From: Veillonellaceae bacterium SB90
Lineage (GTDB): Bacteria; Bacillota; Negativicutes; Selenomonadales; Selenomonadaceae
Length of the DNA: 40,989 nt
Direction of reading: 5' to 3'
Assembly (NCBI GenBank): GCA_902364065.1
Contig: CABJCJ010000025.1
Location: 1 to 40,989, forward strand
The stretch's first letter is position 1. Every line of letters begins with the position of its first letter. The notes below the pieces were generated by a model. It was not told the DNA's origin and did no database searches. It was given only the letters and a program-made list of their open reading frames with translations. This document shows positions 8,501-15,949 of this stretch, in pieces. A program made the translations under genes and the position numbers.

Positions 8501-9758
8501 CATCGCCTCTGTCATTCTTAATGAAATCAAACATGCTCCGCTGATTAGAATCAAAAGCGGAGGATATGTGCTTCAGGAGAAGAGCAGCGTAAGGGTGAAT
8601 AGGAAGAACCTTTTTTAGCTCTGTGTCAGAGATCTTTGCCTTTTCCTTAACCAATTTCCGGGAGTCATGTGTTCTCTCATACAGTTCATCGCGCGTCTCA
8701 TGCCAGTCAGCCTGTACAACAGGATCACTGTTTTCTTCCATTGCATCGCCCATAAGACGGAATGCCATATTTTCAGGGAGCTCAATGTTGCAGATGGGCT
8801 GTACAAAACGTCCCATCAGTCGCTTCCAGTCCTTGTCTGACTCAGGAAACATGTGCATTACATTATGCGTGACAATCATGAGATAAAATGGTTTATCACC
8901 GCTGAAATCGGCAATTTCCTGGAATCCGGTCATGGCGCGCTGATTATTACGGAAATAGTCCGTAAACTCATCCCAGATGAAAAGAATAGCCTTGAAGTTA
9001 TTTCGCTTAATAACCTCATCAATCCATTTAAGCAGTGCCGTTGTTGAAAGCGACAGCGCAGAAAAATGACGTTCCTTCGCAACCTTCATGATCTTGCTCA
9101 TGAGCGTCTGAAGAGCCTCACCTTTAGACGGAGATTCCATCGCCTGTTCACTGTAGGTGTTCAGGTTTTTAATGATCGTGTCGACATCGTCCCCGGAGAA
9201 AAGATCCGTATAGTTCTCACGAATCAAAGCATTAAAATAATCCTTATTCGTAGGATCTGAAAGCCACGCAACCGCTGAATCCTTCAGTGCACCTTCGCCG
9301 TGATCTTCGATTCCGGCGTCATTCAAGGCGGCGACAATGCTCTGCTGAATGGCAAAGACAAGATCGTCATCACCGTAGATGTTTGAAGACCCATATCGAT
9401 GAACAGTTAAAATTTTCTGATCTCCGCTTTTGATGTGCTGGAACTTATTGTAAAGATCCGTGCCAAATTCGTCTTGGTATTTGTCAAAGTAAGCCTTCGT
9501 GTCCTCATCAGACGCGTCAATCAATTTTTTCAGCGTCAGCACAGCATGAGATTTTCCTGTGCCGTAGGCGCCTTCAACCCAGATAGAGAGTTTCTGTCTC
9601 CTGGAGATAACGCTGATTGTATCCTTCACGAGCTTTACAAACGTATCGTGCGGATAGAACTTCTTCCAGAGATCCGGATGGCTTTCGATTTCTGCCTCGT
9701 TAATCTGTGCGAGATACTCCGGGTCAATATCGAAGTAATCGCGATATTTGTCCAACAT
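5529..9758 (-). CDS. brxC: Giant BREX P-loop ATPase, BrxC/PglY type
   Basis: A protein of 1409 residues. The Walker A motif GAYGTGKS (63-70) follows the phrase SIWVEG, and Walker B is AILFIWDEFTDYF (about 257-269), the usual arrangement for BrxC/PglY (DUF6079-like) ATPases. The remaining ~1100 residues are mainly helical and lack other recognisable catalytic motifs. BrxC-family proteins are the largest BREX subunits, typically 1100-1400 residues, and are thought to couple ATP hydrolysis to assembly or target recognition. The ATG has a perfect AAGGAGG ten bases upstream that overlaps the brxP stop codon, so the two genes are probably translationally coupled. Codon use is AT-rich like the rest of the island. 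The alternative label, a generic ATP-binding phage-resistance protein, would not change the interpretation. Confidence 0.9.
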   Translation of the reverse strand: MLDKYRDYFDIDPEYLAQINEAEIESHPDLWKKFYPHDTFVKLVKDTISVISRRQKLSIWVEGAYGTGKSHAVLTLKKLIDASDEDTKAYFDKYQDEFGTDLYNKFQHIKSGDQKILTVHRYGSSNIYGDDDLVFAIQQSIVAALNDAGIEDHGEGALKDSAVAWLSDPTNKDYFNALIRENYTDLFSGDDVDTIIKNLNTYSEQAMESPSKGEALQTLMSKIMKVAKERHFSALSLSTTALLKWIDEVIKRNNFKAILFIWDEFTDYFRNNQRAMTGFQEIADFSGDKPFYLMIVTHNVMHMFPESDKDWKRLMGRFVQPICNIELPENMAFRLMGDAMEENSDPVVQADWHETRDELYERTHDSRKLVKEKAKISDTELKKVLPIHPYAALLLKHISSAFDSNQRSMFDFIKNDRGDEIKGFQWFINNCGPYDANPLLTIDMLWDFFYEKGKEYLSPDIRAILDCYSFAESKNLDSERKRVLKTVLLLQAISQRTGDSVELFIPNERNLNNAFEGSDLENDEPVRIANSMVPDILFKKPMLGGKTQYSALINSGNVVEIDKQKEEQKKKSTTVLLQEADMQSAIALTGALRLRYEMRCVSSGNFKSTINELRAKEDSLGNKIMAVAAFARDDAESIQIGKAIKEAVADGSYHIVFIDASKTPLGSDMLEQYADAMANSVVNIKQDRGLANQYDANAKEILKKWRSKVESGEFVVFSDDKPDGERAATLEELYEYLFAIDRKHYRDGLETHGSVNDTMWQSTSLALGVQCGAEQKTSGQFRSGNKQTKLENYIGKEAWNVPKYWISSPHLPISKIKLDVDEIVQTAFASSDRISIARIYDFLQDKNGKYGFMPCNLTAFVMGFVLKEYTDGTFNYSDGINTDVLTVAKLKDMVSEIIKNQQTPISRYKDKYIVTTTAEEKAFNEASSKIFDIPIHLCNTVEQTRERIRQKMKGLSFPIWVLKYVLADLSLKSSAETVSKLIDYYSGIANNNNFGTSKTDSDIAIDIGKLCLGDQNVVEDLAALVTKDKCTDGMKAYLNQYEDGILLQLANEVGDDGQFINRLKKKFDADAANWVWNVDTANQKINEVILEYRIVVESNKVLPKNFSFDATIREWIDKCSMIKISYLYAKNYWEDLAELMEMLYDIKKSGVLLDSRREKFLEQISANGAAFNRFYNDQAPLFRKACAFIVGRFSDEEVREIYKLLPNNLFTSEKPDYQNVVQIAVDKYISEQSATKLKEMWREKTGTDTPRQWSKRYKTPILCMISDDELTKARSAFRTLNSRQPDATSIDKAIEYLERADFFDELSSQEERDKAFREKIIKSYNVMLTDLDEVRDHLMGTVGAEPYDWYASLQVDNELKEMAEFKYNATGCDKALKKIEDMDVAEVKEYLKRLIKDNMVVGMEIIKGK

Positions 9759-9770
9759 AACCGTTCCTCC

Positions 9771-12092
9771 TTAAAAAAGCGTCAAAACGTCCTGCGATGT
9801 TTTCTCGCTGCGGAGCGTAATATTATCAAGGTCAAGCGTAAAAGACGCATTAATAAATTCAGGATAATTGACAGAAAGTCCTGTCAGGAGCTTCTCCATC
9901 TGATCGCGATCAATGCCGAAAATCTCGGTAGGACTCACACCCTCACTGTCAATCTCGTGGTTGAGAAGGCGGCCAAGGGTGAACTGGTAATATCCTCCGC
10001 AGCCTTCCGCGAATTTGTACAGGGAGTAGAGGATTACGCGAGGATCAGGATTCTGCCAAGGAGTACGAGTTATTGATATAATATGTCTCTTCTCTTTCTC
10101 AGAATGCCCCATTCCAACTTCATTAAACGGAAGTTCGACAAACCGTCCAAATGAACTCCATATGTCATTAACCCAGCTTTCTTTTGCACCGTCATTAACC
10201 AAAAGAGACAATACATACTCTTTCGAATATACTTCGAGCATTTTGAGCCGTTTTACATACCAATTAATCTGTGGTGTATAAGATAGATTGACAAGCATGA
10301 TTCCCCAACTTGAAAGATTATCAAGCCCAATCTTATCGATTATCTCAGCAGTATGACTAAAGCCATTCTCGTCCAGTAATTCCGCATCTCTAAGAAAACG
10401 CTTAAAGAAGCTGTACATTTGAGATCCAAGCGAGTGCTTCTGATCGAATTCATTCTTGTAGCTAAAATATTGCGTGAACCATTCCATCTTGGGTGAATGA
10501 TGTGAATAGCAGTTTAAACTCTTATTTGCTGACATTATTAGCCCTCCTTTAGGCATCTCCAGCGATTTATAAACCAGGCATCCTTTATCAACCTTATGAC
10601 ATTCCGCACAATGTATACATCTGTCACTTATCTTCACTCTACCATCTTGCATCGAAATGCAACCGTTATGACAATCGGCCTCACATTCATGACAGTTAAC
10701 ACAGCAGGCTGCTTTACGGAAAACATTCTTTAATAGCTTGACAAATATTGGATCAGCCTTGGCGAGCTCTTCATCTATAAAAACTCGATAACCTTGCTCT
10801 GTTTGTGTGATGGAAAACTGATATTCTTTATTTCGGAAGAGAATTCTAAATGGTGAAGAATCATTAAGCAGAATTCCTATCGTCTTTATCCATTCTTTCC
10901 AATCAGTTCTCGGAGATTCTATGATCAGAATTTGTTTCCCACGAGTTTTTGTTTCAGAATACCCTATTTTGATTGGCAGGTCTCTGCCATTCTTTCGTGC
11001 CTTCCATCCGCCATTTTCTATAAAATTTTTTAGTGCCTCATCTGTGGAAAAACCTTTACGATACATTCTTTCTATTACGTGAATGAATCTGTCAAATTCC
11101 TCAGGATACCAAGCTCGACTCATAAATTCATTTCGCTCGGCCGCCCTTGGACACACCAAGCATCCTGCTCGCCTTTGGCCTTTCTTATAAGCCTCATTCA
11201 ATAATAAGTTCTCAGAATAAATATAAATGTATAGTTCAGCCGAATTCCATTCCAAGATGGGATTACAACTATATTGTCCTTTATGCTTTTCACCGAGGCT
11301 TATATAGTCATATTCACTTCGAGCCAAACTTTCACTGGCACGTATTCCGATAAAAGCCATCCCGGTAAAATCCGATTTTTCCAGTTTTTTTCTTAAAGCC
11401 AGTATTTGCGGCACTGTTTTATGTACACTGCAGCACCATCGCGTTACAGTTGCCGGTGGTCCGAACTCATTCCATGTATATTCGGGATCGTATTCGGACT
11501 TTGCGCGAATAAAATCTATACCTTCATTAGCACAATAATTCTCTACTTTTTCAACAACATCATAGGTATCAGGAAACTCCATCCCCGTATCGCCGAATAA
11601 AACCTTAAACGAATTGTGTGGTAGAGTTCGCTGCACTATATCAAGTGTAACTACGCTGTCTTTTCCTCCCGAAAAAGCAACATAGAAGACATCCACTTTA
11701 TTCCTGTATTTCTTATAGATGTTATACGTTTTCTTAATAGTTTCCTGGACCAGGCCCTCAAGAATTCTCTTGTTCTTTTCCACCATTGCAGGAATGTCCA
11801 CAAAGCGAAGGGGTTCTCCATTCGGCTCCGGATCTTCAAGGATTACAATTTTCGGAGCGGTATAGCATGAGCCGCCCTTTGTCTGCGCAACCTTACGGCC
11901 TCTGTAGTAATAGCTGTTCGCCTCCGCCCACATATAGGGATACGCATCATTCTTTGCATAGTTCCAATACCGGTCAAATCCGAGAATATCAAGTTCTTTA
12001 TAGTAAACAGGGCGTGGTTCTTTGCTGAAGCCCAATGTTGAACTATTCAGCAATAAACCTCCTGTCTGTTCATCATAAGTATATGCGTACAT
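9771..12092 (-). CDS. brxP: PAPS-reductase-family Fe-S protein, BrxP/DndC-like
   Basis: A protein of 773 residues. The PP-loop SGGKDS (141-146) follows VFYVAF, then LFGDTGMEFPDT (about 165-176), RWCCSVHK (C220, C221) and GCLVCPR (C311, C314), the cysteine pattern expected for an Fe-S-bearing DndC-like sulfurtransferase. Residues 463-505 carry a second cysteine-rich, ferredoxin-like segment (CCVNCHECEADCHNGC then CIHCAEC). The last ~260 residues are a separate domain I cannot name. DndC-type enzymes adenylate and thiolate the DNA backbone; BREX type 4 is defined by a PAPS-reductase-domain gene in place of the PglX methyltransferase. It starts at the ATG at 12090-12092, with a purine-rich AAAGGA about 12 bases upstream. 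The cysteine desulfurase five genes downstream is the natural sulfur source. That it thiolates DNA is inference. Confidence 0.88.
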   Translation of the reverse strand: MYAYTYDEQTGGLLLNSSTLGFSKEPRPVYYKELDILGFDRYWNYAKNDAYPYMWAEANSYYYRGRKVAQTKGGSCYTAPKIVILEDPEPNGEPLRFVDIPAMVEKNKRILEGLVQETIKKTYNIYKKYRNKVDVFYVAFSGGKDSVVTLDIVQRTLPHNSFKVLFGDTGMEFPDTYDVVEKVENYCANEGIDFIRAKSEYDPEYTWNEFGPPATVTRWCCSVHKTVPQILALRKKLEKSDFTGMAFIGIRASESLARSEYDYISLGEKHKGQYSCNPILEWNSAELYIYIYSENLLLNEAYKKGQRRAGCLVCPRAAERNEFMSRAWYPEEFDRFIHVIERMYRKGFSTDEALKNFIENGGWKARKNGRDLPIKIGYSETKTRGKQILIIESPRTDWKEWIKTIGILLNDSSPFRILFRNKEYQFSITQTEQGYRVFIDEELAKADPIFVKLLKNVFRKAACCVNCHECEADCHNGCISMQDGRVKISDRCIHCAECHKVDKGCLVYKSLEMPKGGLIMSANKSLNCYSHHSPKMEWFTQYFSYKNEFDQKHSLGSQMYSFFKRFLRDAELLDENGFSHTAEIIDKIGLDNLSSWGIMLVNLSYTPQINWYVKRLKMLEVYSKEYVLSLLVNDGAKESWVNDIWSSFGRFVELPFNEVGMGHSEKEKRHIISITRTPWQNPDPRVILYSLYKFAEGCGGYYQFTLGRLLNHEIDSEGVSPTEIFGIDRDQMEKLLTGLSVNYPEFINASFTLDLDNITLRSEKTSQDVLTLF

Positions 12093-12101
12093 ACCGCGTT
12101 G

Positions 12102-13871
12102 TTATCCTTTCCTTTGCCTTTGCAATTTGGCTTTAGACAAAATCTGCTCTATACCGCCATAATTTTTTCTGGCAAGCAGACCAATGTCCACCAGATACTG
12201 CAAGGCGTTTTCCCTGTTGAGATGTATTTTGCTATCAGCAAGCTCTGTGATCATAACTTCTTCAAAGTCGCTGTAATGAGAACTTCGCTTCACAATTGCT
12301 CCCACAGGTGTGCCGGCATTAAAGCCAGTATGCAGAAGTTTGAATTTTTTACTGAAATCTGCTACATAATGCTCCAGTAGAAATTCATTCCAAGGAAAGC
12401 AAACATCTGGAAATGATCCAAAAAAGCTGACATACTTTAGTGGAATATAATCGTTTGTACAGAACCGACTAATTGCATAATCAGTAGCTTCCGTATCAAA
12501 CGATGCTTGATCACGAGAAACAAAGTCCTCTTGGTTAATCCTTAAAGAATGTGCGTACACATCATCAAAATAAATTGGTGTACCCAGATCTTGCTTCAAA
12601 CCGTTCAACTGATCTAAAGTAAAATAATCATGAGTCTTTGCAAAATATGCAAAAATATCTGCCATTGATAAATCTTTCCCATAAGGACTAATGATTTTGC
12701 CCTTAAAAGAGAATTTATTTTGCAGTTTATATGCAAGGACATCCCGGAGTCCAAGCCAGGTAAGGAAAGGATATCTCTCTATAATAGAAGGAAAACACCT
12801 TTCTATTTCATCTGTCAACTCCTTGCCACCCATATATCCCTTGTTATCTATTGACTGGTGAATCAAGTCGTCGATTACATCCAATTCATGCTGCGTGAAT
12901 TGGATAATATCTGCATGAAAATATTCACCTTTCTGATTACGTACAAAAGCCCTGCTGTTAGTACCTGTAACAGTCCTATAAACCGTATCCGCATCAATAT
13001 AAGGCAACGCTTTATATAAATTATCAAAACTTATCGGTATACCAAGAGATACCATGTAATCCCGTACTTCATCTACAGGTTTTATTTCAGTACATGCAGT
13101 GGCAGTCAAATAATTTTTATGAATATAATATTTTCTTTTATCGATACCGGAAAGATAACTTTTTAGCATGTCCGGGTTATTAATACACTTGTCCTCAAAT
13201 TCTGATTGAAACTCGTTGTAAAGAGCTTCAAAGTAAACTCCTTTTTTTCCATCATGAAAACAGCTCTCGATATAAGCAAGAAGCTTCTTTTGGGTTTTTT
13301 CGGAAGCCATCATTTCTGGTAAGTATACAAAATCTCGGTATCTGATTGTATTATGAGCAATTCGCTCCCGTATGACTGTGTCATTATCGGATAGTTCTGT
13401 ACCATTCGCGATTTCCCAAAAAGCACGGAATCGCTTAATATCCAGTTTAGACTCAATCCGAAATCCTCTTGGAAATTTTGTCATAATAATTTTACGATAT
13501 GGTTCAAAATCAAAACCATTAGATTCTTTAACTGCCGCAGTGCCACGTTTGCTTTGATCTGCAAAAAGTTCTCCGCCAATATATTGTTCAGCTTTATGAT
13601 TTTCTTGCGATTTCTCTTGTAAATAATTCAAATAGTTTTTGTATACTTTTAAGGCTTCAACATAGCTTCTTTTTCTTTTTCCTTTTTTTAAGGAAATTTT
13701 ATTTAAGAGCAAATCCAGTTCATGTATATCAGTTATCTTCAAGATCTTTTGATGAATTTGGTTTCCCAAAATTACTAAGAAAATAATGATATTTTCTGCA
13801 TTCTTCCGATTATATTTTTTTATCCAGCTAACAAAATCATTTTTTTGTTTTTCGTCAGGAATTAGTGGCAT
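12102..13871 (-). CDS. Unrecognised 589-residue first gene of the BREX-like operon
   Basis: I do not recognise this protein. The proposed start is the ATG at 13869-13871 (MPLIPDEKQKND) because AGGCGG lies upstream at good spacing; the longer frame would add 18 residues encoded almost up to the inverted repeat. The N-terminal ~100 residues (FVSWIKKYNRKNAENII, then SYVEALKVYKNYLNYL) resemble the helical core-binding domain of tyrosine recombinases, but no catalytic domain follows. The middle and C-terminal parts are lysine- and aromatic-rich helical blocks that could be repeated winged helices (around GKELTDEIERCFPSI and FTLDQLNGLKQDL). A DNA-binding or specificity role is plausible. Only a ten-base gap separates it from brxP, so it belongs to the operon. 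Confidence 0.8.
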   Translation of the reverse strand: MPLIPDEKQKNDFVSWIKKYNRKNAENIIIFLVILGNQIHQKILKITDIHELDLLLNKISLKKGKRKRSYVEALKVYKNYLNYLQEKSQENHKAEQYIGGELFADQSKRGTAAVKESNGFDFEPYRKIIMTKFPRGFRIESKLDIKRFRAFWEIANGTELSDNDTVIRERIAHNTIRYRDFVYLPEMMASEKTQKKLLAYIESCFHDGKKGVYFEALYNEFQSEFEDKCINNPDMLKSYLSGIDKRKYYIHKNYLTATACTEIKPVDEVRDYMVSLGIPISFDNLYKALPYIDADTVYRTVTGTNSRAFVRNQKGEYFHADIIQFTQHELDVIDDLIHQSIDNKGYMGGKELTDEIERCFPSIIERYPFLTWLGLRDVLAYKLQNKFSFKGKIISPYGKDLSMADIFAYFAKTHDYFTLDQLNGLKQDLGTPIYFDDVYAHSLRINQEDFVSRDQASFDTEATDYAISRFCTNDYIPLKYVSFFGSFPDVCFPWNEFLLEHYVADFSKKFKLLHTGFNAGTPVGAIVKRSSHYSDFEEVMITELADSKIHLNRENALQYLVDIGLLARKNYGGIEQILSKAKLQRQRKG

Positions 13872-13914
13872 CTGAATTACACCGCCTAATAATTTTATAT
13901 TTTCTATTTTTACT

Positions 13915-13948
13915 AAACTTCGCACACCTGAAGCCCTTATAAGACAAG
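13915..13948. repeat. Right copy of 34-bp inverted repeat flanking the defence island
   Basis: Reverse complement of 1-34 with three mismatches (31/34). It lies between the mod-like remnant and the first operon gene, so any transcript from the promoter at 14114-14143 crosses it before reaching the operon. Recombination between the copies would invert about 13.9 kb and separate the operon from that promoter. No recombinase gene is visible between the copies. Confidence 0.8.
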
Positions 13949-13986
13949 GATATGTATCTGGCTTTCAGGTACGCATCAACATCACA

Positions 13987-14067
13987 TCATGCACACTGTT
14001 TTAGGCACTTCCGTTCATTCAGAAAATTAAGCATGCGCTGTCGTTTCTTCTGTGATAGATTCGCCAT
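13987..14067 (-). pseudogene. N-terminal remnant of a type III DNA methyltransferase (Mod)
   Basis: A short frame of 26 codons begins MANLSQKKRQRMLNFLNERK and then diverges to CLKQCA and a stop. The first ~20 residues match, from memory, the usual opening of Firmicute type III Mod proteins. A strong RBS (GGAGGGAGACGTC) precedes the ATG and a good promoter lies upstream at 14114-14143, so this is the authentic start of a gene whose body is gone. With the Res C-terminus at 40-312 in the same orientation, it frames the missing interior of a mod-res operon. Other proteins could share so short a start, hence moderate confidence. Confidence 0.55.
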
Positions 14068-14113
14068 GACGTCTCCCTCCACACCTCTGATTACGGATAT
14101 TGTTGATGTATAT

Positions 14114-14143
14114 ATTGTAACACATATGTGTATAGTACATCAA
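14114..14143 (-). promoter_or_regulatory. Promoter of the mod remnant, likely drives the BREX-like operon
   Basis: On the minus strand TTGATG (14138-14143) and TACAAT (14114-14119) are separated by 18 bases. The spacer contains the 12-bp palindrome ACACATATGTGT (14120-14131), placed where a repressor would block RNA polymerase. No terminator hairpin is seen between here and the first operon gene at 13871, so read-through into the defence operon is expected. Confidence 0.65.
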
Positions 14144-14250
14144 TTATCTACACAAAATAGTATGTGATTCCACTCCAGATACGCACGCAAAAGCATGACA
14201 TGCTCTTCCTAGCAGACATCTGCAGCAAAGCTCTCAACAAAATCCCTGCA

Positions 14251-14293
14251 AAAGAAAAACCGCTGGCGGCGGAAAAACTCCACCAGCCAGCGG
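14251..14293 (-). terminator. Rho-independent terminator of the MFS gene
   Basis: Perfect 8-bp stem CCGCTGGC/GCCAGCGG with an 18-base loop; on the minus strand the hairpin is followed by GTTTTTCTTTT. It lies 39 bases beyond the MFS stop codon and isolates the chromosome from the defence island. Confidence 0.8.
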
Positions 14294-14331
14294 CTTGATT
14301 TTCTCGAAGACGACGTATCCGGCAAAGAGAA

Positions 14332-15576
14332 TTATGCAAACTCTTCTTCTTCGACCTCGTTGACGGCTGCCTGCTCCTCTGCATCGGCGGCGACCAGATG
14401 GCCGGCGTCGCGGCGGCGTGCGTAGAGAACGTAGTAGAGAGCAGCGCAGCCGATGGCGGCGATGCCGACGAAGAAGTAGATGCCCTGGAAGCCGAGCGAC
14501 TCCTTGAAGGCGCCGAGCATGTACGGGCCTACGCCGAGGCCAAGGTCGAGCGCGATGAAGTACGTCGAGACGGCGACGCCGATGCGGACTTCTTTAACGA
14601 GCTTGACGCAGATGGCCTGGCCGTTCGACATGAACGTGCCGTAGCCGAGGCCGACGAAGACGCCGGCGAGCAGCATCATCCAGCTCTGCGTCGTGATGGA
14701 GAGCAAGAGAAGGCCGATGGCCAGGCAGGCATACGTCGGATACATGACGAAATCTTCACCCTTGCGGTCGAACATGACGCCGGCAATCGGGCGGGCAATC
14801 GTGATGGCGAGGGCGTAAACAACGAAGAACAGGGTACCGGCGGCCATGAGCTGGAGCTCCGCTGCATAGGAAGCGAGGAAGCTCAGGACACTCGAGTAGC
14901 AGACGGCGACGCAGAAGGCAACGATGGAGATGGCCGTGACTTTCGGCTCGAGGAAGTTGGCGATGTGGATCTCCTTGAGGGCAGCGCGGTGCTCCTCCGT
15001 GAGTTCCATCTCATCGACATGCATGACGGCGACAGCACCGAGGCAGACGACGATCATGCCGATGCAGAAGTAAATGATGTCCTCGAACGGGAAGATCTGC
15101 TGCATGAGCATGCCGATGAAGGGGCCGATGGCGGCAGCCAGGCTCATCGAGAGGGCATAGTAGTTGATGCCCTCACCGCGGCGTGCGGCCGGGATCATCG
15201 TCGAGACGATCGTGCTCGTAGCCGTGGAAGCGATTCCATAGCCGATACCGTTGAGGCAGCGGACGAGGAAGAGCATTGGCAGCGAATGGATGGCGAAGTA
15301 CATGAACGTCGTGGCGAGATAAAACAGGATGCCGGCGTACAGCATTTTCTTGCGGCCATAGAGCTCAACGGAACGGCCGGCGAAGAGACGGGCCAGCAGC
15401 GTGCCGAGGATGAAGATACCGGAAGCGAGGCCAGCCTCACTCATCGTAGCATTCAGGGAATGAATGGCTTCCGATGCGATGATGACCATCAGCATGTAAT
15501 AGATGATGTAGATGAGGAAATTGACTAACGTGTCCAGTATGAATCCTTTGGTCCACAACCGAGATTTTTCTGCCAA
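14332..15576 (-). CDS. Major facilitator superfamily transporter
   Basis: An inner-membrane protein of 414 residues with about 12 hydrophobic segments. The loop between segments 2 and 3 reads RLFAGRSVELYGRKKML (about 62-78), the MFS motif A signature, and LVRCLNGIGYGIASTATSTI fits segment 4. The C-terminal tail is acidic (NEVEEEEFA). Substrate cannot be told from sequence; it looks like a proton-driven drug or metabolite exporter. The start is a TTG at 15574-15576 with GAAAGG about 12 bases upstream; no better start is nearby. It is separated from the LysR gene upstream by a terminator at 15677-15717, so it is probably transcribed alone, and its own terminator is at 14251-14293. The GC-rich codon use marks the return to native chromosome. 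Confidence 0.9.
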   Translation of the reverse strand: MAEKSRLWTKGFILDTLVNFLIYIIYYMLMVIIASEAIHSLNATMSEAGLASGIFILGTLLARLFAGRSVELYGRKKMLYAGILFYLATTFMYFAIHSLPMLFLVRCLNGIGYGIASTATSTIVSTMIPAARRGEGINYYALSMSLAAAIGPFIGMLMQQIFPFEDIIYFCIGMIVVCLGAVAVMHVDEMELTEEHRAALKEIHIANFLEPKVTAISIVAFCVAVCYSSVLSFLASYAAELQLMAAGTLFFVVYALAITIARPIAGVMFDRKGEDFVMYPTYACLAIGLLLLSITTQSWMMLLAGVFVGLGYGTFMSNGQAICVKLVKEVRIGVAVSTYFIALDLGLGVGPYMLGAFKESLGFQGIYFFVGIAAIGCAALYYVLYARRRDAGHLVAADAEEQAAVNEVEEEEFA

Positions 15577-15676
15577 GATATTCAGCGACCTTTCTAATTA
15601 AAAATGTAAGATGAACAGATAAAAGATATATGATGGTTATAGATTATAGGGGCTCTCATAACATTTGTGTAGCGCA

Positions 15677-15717
15677 TAAAAAAGATGGGTATCATCGTCA
15701 AAAACGATTGCACCCAT
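15677..15717 (-). terminator. Terminator between the LysR and MFS genes
   Basis: Stem ATGGGT..ATCGT / ACGAT..ACCCAT with a three-base internal mismatch and a five-base loop. On the minus strand it is followed by CTTTTTTATG. It would stop transcripts from the LysR gene. The rest of 15577-15949 holds no gene; a TATAAT-like box at 15643-15648 may belong to the MFS promoter, but no good -35 box matches it. Confidence 0.65.
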
Positions 15718-15769
15718 ACTTTTCTCGTATTATCTTCTTATCTGCATCTTTATTTCTTGATTTGATTAG

Positions 15770-15819
15770 CGTATCATGCAGAATCATACAGAACCACCAT
15801 AGTTTAAATGCATGATACG
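15770..15819. repeat. 11-bp perfect inverted repeat in the LysR-MFS gap
   Basis: CGTATCATGCA (15770-15780) and TGCATGATACG (15809-15819) are perfect inverted copies 28 bases apart. The loop is too long and no T-tract follows, so it is a poor terminator. A looping operator or a processed RNA hairpin is possible. Function unknown. Confidence 0.5.
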
Positions 15820-15949
15820 GATAAAAACGCGACAATCGAATGAAATACGAATGCATTTTTTTACCTGGTCTTAGCAGTTCCTGACAGGAAGACCTGGCTT
15901 TAGGGGCAGTCCATGCGATGTCAGCCAGAAGAAAAAGCGATGACCACCC

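Noticed and set aside
14148..14384. Minus-strand 78-codon frame beyond the MFS stop codon
   Set aside because: It overlaps the MFS end in another frame and runs through the terminator hairpin; no RBS or family resemblance.
14398..15528. Plus-strand open frame of 376 codons
   Set aside because: Antisense shadow of the MFS gene with an improbable Glu/Asp/Arg-rich composition.
15863..15900. Hairpin CCTGGTCTT / AAGACCTGG downstream of the LysR gene
   Set aside because: It has a central mismatch and is followed by an A-tract rather than a T-tract on the minus strand, so it is not a terminator; the hairpin at 15677-15717 fits better.
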